From positions 1-8,066 of the forward strand of contig JAFECY010000166.1 in the NCBI GenBank assembly GCA_018241865.1: a stretch of 8,066 bases of DNA, in the 5' to 3' direction. Positions within the stretch are counted from its first letter, which is position 1, and each line of letters begins with the position of its first letter. A program made the position numbers and the translations under genes. Below, piece by piece: positions 1 to 5,200 of this stretch. The DNA is from Pseudomonadota bacterium (GTDB lineage Bacteria > Pseudomonadota > Gammaproteobacteria > Burkholderiales > Burkholderiaceae_D). The notes under the pieces were generated by a model. The model made no database searches. It was not told where the DNA came from and saw nothing but the letters and a program-made list of their open reading frames with translations.

Positions 1-165
1 AAATATCATTACATTGAGGTGTTTTACAATCGGTGATGTCGTCACTCTGCGTTAGGACTATGCAAGAGTCCGGCAGCGTTTCATGCTTCCTGGCTGGCCG
101 AACGAGATATGGCGACTTGAGAATGCCGTTGGTATTCGAAAAACATCTCCAAGCTCACACGTCTC
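1..165. other. Short region downstream of hipA with no assigned feature
   Basis: This stretch follows the hipA stop codon and runs to the window edge. I see no convincing open frame, tRNA or repeat. A small imperfect stem at 121-137 (GAATGCC, 3-base loop, GGTATTC) lies about 30 bases past the hipA stop. It has no T-tract in the minus direction and contains an A-C mismatch on that strand, so I do not call it a terminator. Confidence 0.6.
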
Positions 166-1467
166 CTACCCTGCAATTTTGACGCCGCCGTTCAGGCGTG
201 CCTGAATCACCTTACGCATATTTGCCGGCGCATTCATGAGTAGTGCCGGCCAGTCGCTTTGGGCTTGTTTTACCATCGCCTTTGCTTGTTGTATCAGGCG
301 AACGCGACGTTGCAGTCCAGCCCTGGCCAGCAATCCATCGAGGTCATCCCACGTATAGGTACGCAGCTTGGCATCGACCGCCCGGTTGATTCCGTAGTCG
401 TTCGGCTTGACCTCGTCGAAGAAAGCCGCCACGCACACCGGGTCATACAGCGGCGCCAGTTCCGGTGTCACTCCGTCTGGATAAATGACTGCCCAGTTTT
501 TCAGGTGAGCATCGGTATTGCCCATCAGGATGAACATCACGAATCGTCGCACAAATTCCAGCACATCCTGTGCTGGCCGTGACGAAAGACGATCCAACAC
601 CAGCAGCACGCTGGCAAAATCATTTTGCATGTCCCGACCGTACTTCTGACGCGGCTCGTATTGCAGCACCTGGGCAAATTCCTCCATATGGATGCGGCGC
701 CCGCCGGCGGCCCGGTCAAACCGCTTCACAGCCAGAATATCGTCGAAAGGCACGACTTCCGGCAGTTCCGCATCTGCGCACGAGATGACTTCAGCTTGGG
801 CTGTATTCAGGCCGAGTGCTTTGGCCAGCTTGTAGCCAAAGGCTTCGTTTTGCACCAGGTCGGGATGGCGCGTGCTGGGCAGCTTCAGGATGAAGTCTCC
901 TGCCGCACCATGGCGTTTTACAACATAACGTCGTCCATCTAGGACCGCTGAAAATTTCGTGACCACGCCCGGCAGGGATGCAGCATCCTCCACCGGCGTC
1001 TCGACAAACCCCGACTCCAGCACATCCAACCCCAAGGAGGTGTGCCAATGGCGCACCACGTTCGGAATCCCTTCACTCAAGGGAATGGGCTCGACTTCGA
1101 CAGCGCCCATCAGGTCACGTCCGGCGGCGGCAAGCAGTTCGAATTCATCATCCGGGCTGCAATGACGTTGGGCTGCTAGACGTTCCCGGTTGTGTCCCTC
1201 CGGTAGCAGATTCTGAAAGTAGGTCGGCCAGCGCCCATCGCTGCGTGCGACGCGCACGTCGCGGATCGCACGCAGGATCTGTTGCGTTTCCCGATCCGTT
1301 TGGCCGCGGTAACTGAGCGACAAGGTCGGCCGCTGCGCGTCATTCACATAGTCGTCGTCGAAGGAGACGCGCAGGATGTCACCGTACTGGGACAGATAGC
1401 CGATCGGACGCTTGCTACCGGCGATAGTATTGAAGATCAGGCGAAGGTATCGGATCGATGTGCTCAC
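166..1467 (-). CDS. hipA: HipA-family serine/threonine kinase, toxin of a type II toxin-antitoxin module
   Basis: This 433-residue protein matches the HipA kinase fold and is close to the length of E. coli HipA (440). In E. coli, HipA phosphorylates glutamyl-tRNA synthetase, stalls translation and promotes persistence; the target here is unknown. The N-terminal subdomain carries FQNLLPEG (84-91) and AAGRDLMGAVEVEP (114-127), both typical of the family. SLPGVVTK (164-171) aligns with the E. coli P-loop SVAGAQEK, so Ser164 corresponds to the autophosphorylated Ser150. FILKLP (192-197) supplies the ATP-binding Lys195. GNTDAHLKNW (316-325) is the catalytic loop with Asp319 and Asn324, and LYDP (340-343) supplies the metal-binding Asp342. 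All key catalytic residues are present, so the kinase is probably active. The start is GTG, overlapping the hipB stop as GTGA, with AAAGGGAGG just upstream. Odd point: the Gln and Glu of the E. coli P-loop are Val and Thr here. It is full length, not the shortened HipT of HipBST systems. Confidence 0.93.
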   Translation of the reverse strand: MSTSIRYLRLIFNTIAGSKRPIGYLSQYGDILRVSFDDDYVNDAQRPTLSLSYRGQTDRETQQILRAIRDVRVARSDGRWPTYFQNLLPEGHNRERLAAQRHCSPDDEFELLAAAGRDLMGAVEVEPIPLSEGIPNVVRHWHTSLGLDVLESGFVETPVEDAASLPGVVTKFSAVLDGRRYVVKRHGAAGDFILKLPSTRHPDLVQNEAFGYKLAKALGLNTAQAEVISCADAELPEVVPFDDILAVKRFDRAAGGRRIHMEEFAQVLQYEPRQKYGRDMQNDFASVLLVLDRLSSRPAQDVLEFVRRFVMFILMGNTDAHLKNWAVIYPDGVTPELAPLYDPVCVAAFFDEVKPNDYGINRAVDAKLRTYTWDDLDGLLARAGLQRRVRLIQQAKAMVKQAQSDWPALLMNAPANMRKVIQARLNGGVKIAG

Positions 1468-1790
1468 TTGCCTCCCTTTGCGGATGGTAGCGTACCCTGC
1501 AACTGCTCGACGATCGACGGCGGTGCTTCGGCACCGGTCGGCTGCCCGAGAAAGCGACCACCGGATCGGATGAAATCCTCCAGCGCCAGCCGTAAGTGCG
1601 ACGGCACCAGCAGCAGTTCCAGACCGAGCTCGCGCGCCATGGCTTCCAAGGTTGACAAGCGCGGGTCTCCGCTGTCAGCCAACGCCTTTTGCACTGTCAT
1701 GCGGGACAGGTTCGCCTTGACGGCCAATTTGGTCTGCGAGAGCTTGGCGGCTGACAGGGCGGCATCGAGTTGCCTCAATATATTGCTCAT
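1464..1790 (-). CDS. hipB: HipB-like XRE-family antitoxin and repressor
   Basis: This 108-residue protein has a helix-turn-helix of the XRE/Cro class at about residues 18-39 (LSQTKLAVKANL, then SRMTVQKALA as recognition helix), followed by PRLSTLEAMARELGLELLLVP (43-63), the usual continuation in HipB-like antitoxins. The C-terminal 40 residues are less conserved and end in a flexible Gly/Lys tail. By family knowledge it should bind HipA, neutralise it and repress its own operon. The ATG at 1790 is fixed by an in-frame TAG only 9 bases upstream (1800-1802). No clear Shine-Dalgarno sequence precedes it; the leader is AT-rich. It is the first gene of a two-gene operon, and its TGA stop overlaps the hipA GTG start by 4 bases, implying coupled translation. 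The inverted repeat at 1813-1832 is a likely binding site. Confidence 0.9.
   Translation of the reverse strand: MSNILRQLDAALSAAKLSQTKLAVKANLSRMTVQKALADSGDPRLSTLEAMARELGLELLLVPSHLRLALEDFIRSGGRFLGQPTGAEAPPSIVEQLQGTLPSAKGGK
1471..1479 (-). promoter_or_regulatory. Ribosome binding site for hipA inside hipB
   Basis: On the minus strand the sequence AAAGGGAGG stands 3 bases before the GTG at 1467. It is purine-rich and complementary to the 16S anti-Shine-Dalgarno sequence; the AAGGG part sits at a more usual 6-base spacing. It supports GTG as the true hipA start and lies within the last codons of hipB (encoding AKGGK). Confidence 0.65.
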
Positions 1791-1812
1791 AATAATTATC
1801 TATTTCGATGAA

Positions 1813-1832
1813 ATGCTAATTAATATTAGCAT
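1813..1832. promoter_or_regulatory. Perfect inverted repeat, candidate HipB operator
   Basis: The sequence is ATGCTAAT, a 4-base spacer TAAT, then ATTAGCAT: a perfect 8-base inverted repeat. Its near edge is 22 bases upstream of the hipB ATG, where it would overlap the promoter or the transcription start. Dimeric XRE-family antitoxins typically repress through such palindromes (E. coli HipB uses TATCC-N8-GGATA), so autoregulation is likely. The half-site differs from E. coli, as expected for a divergent recognition helix. A weaker element, ATGAT-TTG-ATCAT at 1878-1890, could be a second site. I cannot assign convincing -35/-10 boxes. Confidence 0.6.
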
Positions 1833-2203
1833 ATATTTTTCCTTTCACCATCTTGATTGCTTTAATTATCTTTTTTGATGATTTGATCATTATGACAATT
1901 GAATCGATCAGTAAATGGATCGACGCTGTCATGTCATCACGAAAATAAAGAATATGTGTGAAAAGCGCTGGTGCGGTGGTGGAACTCGACTGCCGGACTA
2001 GCAAAGATGAAGGACTTTCCTCATTTACACTTGGATTTCCCTTTCCTTGACAGACTTACGCAAAAACGAACGAACATTTTGAGCCACAACGAAAATAACA
2101 TACGGTTTTTGGCTACGTCGTGACCGCCGTGTTCACCGTGGTTAATCGTTTTTTACGAAAGCCCTACTTGATTCGAATGCAATCGCACCTACCAACGCAT
2201 CAG

Positions 2204-2229
2204 AAAAGCCGACCCTCGGGTCGGCTTTT
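2204..2229 (-). terminator. Intrinsic terminator of the tpsBA operon
   Basis: A 12-bp perfect stem pairs AAAAGCCGACCC (2204-2215) with GGGTCGGCTTTT (2218-2229). In RNA the tip would open to a 4-base loop. The high edge lies 26 bases beyond the tpsA stop codon. On the minus strand the GC-rich stem is followed by TTTTC; on the plus strand by TTTTTCTTT, so it could work in both directions. As no plus-strand gene reads into it, its main job is probably to end tpsA transcription and insulate hipBA. Confidence 0.85.
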
Positions 2230-2254
2230 TCTTTGGCTTGCTGGGATGCCGTCG

Positions 2255-5200
2255 TCAGTGCGGCTTGTCCTTTTTCTGTTCCGGTTGCTGTTGGCAGGGG
2301 TCGCGCATTTTTACGCCGTCGCGACTGACTTCGATCAGCTCTTGTTTGTTACCTGATTGATTCTTGTCGGATTTTTTATCCCCATCTTGTTTCGCGGCGG
2401 TCACGCTGTCGCAACTGATGTCGAAGGATGAGGCGGTTGCGCTCGGCTTGCCGCCAGAATCGGTGTCATCGCCGGTACCGCCGTTGCCATTGTCACCGCC
2501 GCTATCGCCGCCATTGTCACCGCCGCTATCGCCGCCATCGTTGCTGGAACCCGAGCCTGAACCATCGCCGGTGCCGCCGGAATTGCCGGAGCCTGAACCA
2601 TCGCCCTTGCCGCCGTTGCCGTTGTTCGCACCGGCATCACCATTGCCGTCGCCACCATCGCCGCCGGAACCTGAACCCGATCCACTGCCGTCGCCGGTGC
2701 CGCCGTTTCCATTCCCGCTGCCACCATCGCCACCGTTGCCGGCGCCGCTACCGTCGCCGCCGGAACCCGAGCCGGCGCCGTCGCCGTCTCCAGAGCCTGA
2801 GCCGGAACCTGAACCCGATCCGCTGCCGTCGCCGGCACCACCGTTACCATTCCCGCTGCCGCCATCGCCACCGTTGCCGGCACCGCTACCGTCGCCGCCA
2901 GAACCCGAACCGGAGCCGGAGCCGGAGCCGGAGCCGTCTCCAGAGCCCGAACCGGAACCCGATCCGCTGCCATCGCCGGCACCGCCGTTACCATTCCCGC
3001 CGCCGCCATCACCACCGGAGCCGGAGCCGCTACCGTCGCCACCACCGCCTGAACCGGAGCCCGAGCCATCGCCCGATCCCGATCCTGAGCCGGAACCGCT
3101 GCCGTCACCGCCACCACCATTGCCGTTGCCGCCGCCACCATCGCCGCCGCCATTACCTCCGGTTCCGCTACCGTCGCCACCACCGCCTGAACCGGAGCCC
3201 GAGCCGGAACCGCCGCCGTCGCCACCCCCGCCGCCGCCATTGCCGCCACCGCCGTCACCACCGCCGTTGCCGCCTTTGCCGTCACCGCCACCACCGTCGC
3301 CATTGCCGCCGCCACCGCCGCCGCCGCCACCTTTGCCATCATCACCGCCAGTAGGCGTGACGCTGGGTGGGTAGGGGTTGTCATTGGGAGGGGCAGGTGG
3401 GCAGCCTTCGCAGCCGCTGGGTGGCGGAGTAGGCGTCAGACCGCCGCCGCCACCGCCGCCATTGCCACCGTCGCCACCGCCGCCGTCAGTGGGCGTCGGA
3501 TCGGGATAGGGGCTGGGATTAGTGCCCTTGCAGTCAGTCAGGTTCTGGCAGCCTTGCCACAAGCCGCCGCTGGTGCCGCCGTCGGATTTTTTGGTGTAGT
3601 TGGGCGTCGGGCCATAGGTGAAGATTTTGCTGCCGGTGGATAGCACTAGCTTGCGATTGCCGAGGCTGGCTCCGAGTGTGTCGTTCCAGGGGATGTGAAT
3701 GTCGCCATAGCCGGGGCCGCCCGAGGGGAAGGGATAGTCGGTGCTGCCGCTGATGATGATGGTGCTGTAGTCCGGTAGCTTGACGATGTATTGCGACAAG
3801 AGCTGCGTTTCATTCGGGCGTGATTTGCTGGATGGAGCGATGCCCACCCACACCGTTTCGTCGTTCATTGGACGCAGGGTGATGTTGGGCTTGTTCGGGT
3901 TGACGTAATCGGCGGCTGTGCCGGGCAACTGGAGGTTGTTGCTGAACAGATGAATCTGATCGCCAAAGGTATTGAAGCCGTTGACGGTTAGGTTGGGGGC
4001 CGCCAAGCGTAAGTTGTACAGAGGGCCGACATTGTGTGCGACCAAATTACCCGAAGTTTGCGCGGAAATGCTGCGGTAGCCCAGATTGAATGCGCCGTCT
4101 GAACCGATGTGAATGTCGCCGGTTTGCGTGTTGCGACCGGCGTCCGGCACCTTGGTGTCGTTCAGGATGGCATTCGGCGGCGTGCCAAAATAAAAGGTCG
4201 CGGTCGGATTGGTGAATTTGAGCAGCAGAGCAGCGGAGTAATTGGTGTCGGGGGTGAAGTCCGCATCATTGCTGTTGTTGACGCCGATTTTGTTGGCGAG
4301 GTTGTAGGGCAGCAGCATGATGCGTGCGCCGTCCTTGGTGGCGGCATCGAGCAAAATGTTGAGCGCGTTCGCGCGCAGCATCAGGTTGTCGCCCTGGCTG
4401 TTCAATTTGATGATATTGAGTGCGCCGCTGGTGGTGAGATAAAAATCGCCGACCGGCTTGCTGGCGCTGTTGACAGAGACATTGCTGCCGCCATTGGATG
4501 CGGTGGTATTGGTGGCTGGGGCGCCGATGCCGATGCCGGTCAAGTCGCCGGTCTGGGCGGTGTTGTCGATCACCATCAGCTTGCCGCCGGCCGCCGCCAG
4601 ATTGGAAACCTTGGTGGTCAGCTTGAAGGTGCCGACATTGTCGTCGCCGAACACGCCCAAGGTGTTGGCATCGATGCGCACGCCATTCGCAGTTTGGGCG
4701 GTGTAGTCGCCGCCGACGCCGATGGTGACTGAGCCTGAACCCGTGCTGGTAGCGGCATTGATATTCTGGTTGATGTTCATATCGCCACCGACCGATAGCG
4801 AGATATTGTTGTCGTTGTAGATGTCGGGGGTGGTGATGCCGTTGGTCGTGGCCGAAGGCGTCACGATCGTGTTCGAGGTGGTGACGATGCCGCTGACGCC
4901 GTTGACGGTGCCAACGGTCAGCGGGCCGCCGACGTAGCTGATCGAGCCGTTGGCTCGGCCTGCCAGCGTGCCGACCAAATTGTTGGAATTGGTCAGGACG
5001 AAGGGCGTGACCTTGTTAGCACTGCTGCCTTGCAATAACAGGTTGCCGGCTTTGATCGAGCCGGCAGGGTTGGGCGTGTTGTCGCTATTCAAATCGTGGC
5101 GCTGATACACACCGCCGGTACCGGCGGTCAGCTTGACGGTGGCAGTGCCGGCGTCGATTTTTTCGTTGAGCGTCAGGCTGGCAGGGTTGGTGCCGTCGGG

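Larger units (their letters stand above)
1791..2254. other. AT-rich intergenic region between tpsA and hipBA
   Basis: This 464-base gap separates the tpsA stop from the hipB start. It contains the candidate hipB operator at its low end and the tpsA terminator at its high end. The part from about 1791 to 1900 is strikingly AT-rich compared with both flanking genes and should contain the hipBA promoter. The only -10-like hexamers near hipB on the minus strand (TATGCT and GATAAT) lack a good -35 partner. Between about 1900 and 2190 I see no supported gene, RNA or repeat; short open frames there lack ribosome sites and run through the palindrome or the terminator. Confidence 0.6.
2450..3349 (-). 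other. Gly/Ser/Asp low-complexity stalk of TpsA
   Basis: Residues 1329-1628 (300 residues) contain no hydrophobic residue larger than Ala and no aromatic, Pro, Cys, Glu or Arg: only Gly, Ser, Asp, Asn, Ala, Thr and a few Lys. The first part is poly-Gly with Asp/Asn/Lys; the middle is (GS)n and GDG units in a 44-50 residue repeat; the end is [12 protein letters not shown]. The segment is strongly acidic. It does not match the RTX nonapeptide, since the hydrophobic position is missing. Likely a flexible or polyglycine-type stalk, possibly cation-binding; that is inference. Confidence 0.8.

Noticed and set aside
121..137. Hairpin as a hipA terminator
   Set aside because: Only 7 base pairs with a mismatch on the minus strand and no following T-tract.
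166..1790. Tripartite HipBST system
   Set aside because: The kinase is full length with its N-terminal subdomain, and no separate HipS-like gene is present.
1816..2004. Small minus-strand open frame upstream of hipB
   Set aside because: No ribosome binding site, low-complexity Ile/Lys end, and it runs through the candidate operator and promoter zone.
2047..2075. TTGACA at 2047-2052 as a plus-strand promoter
   Set aside because: No acceptable -10 hexamer at 16-18 bases and no supported plus-strand gene downstream.
2120..2356. Small plus-strand open frame
   Set aside because: It runs straight through the strong terminator hairpin and into the antisense of the tpsA 3' end.
2450..3349. RTX calcium-binding nonapeptide repeats
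   Set aside because: The GGxGxDxUx pattern needs a large hydrophobic residue at position U; the stalk has none.
2364..3374. Long plus-strand open frame (336 codons) rich in Pro-Glu and Pro-Leu repeats
   Set aside because: It is the exact antisense of the Gly/Ser/Asp stalk: GGC/TCC/GAC codons read backwards as Pro, Glu and Leu/Ser codons. No ribosome site or independent promoter, and it lies wholly inside tpsA.
2401..3384. Minus-strand frame of 327 codons rich in Ala, Val and Met
   Set aside because: A frame-shifted reading of the same GC-rich repeat; tpsA in the main frame is continuous across it with signal peptide, TPS domain and tail.
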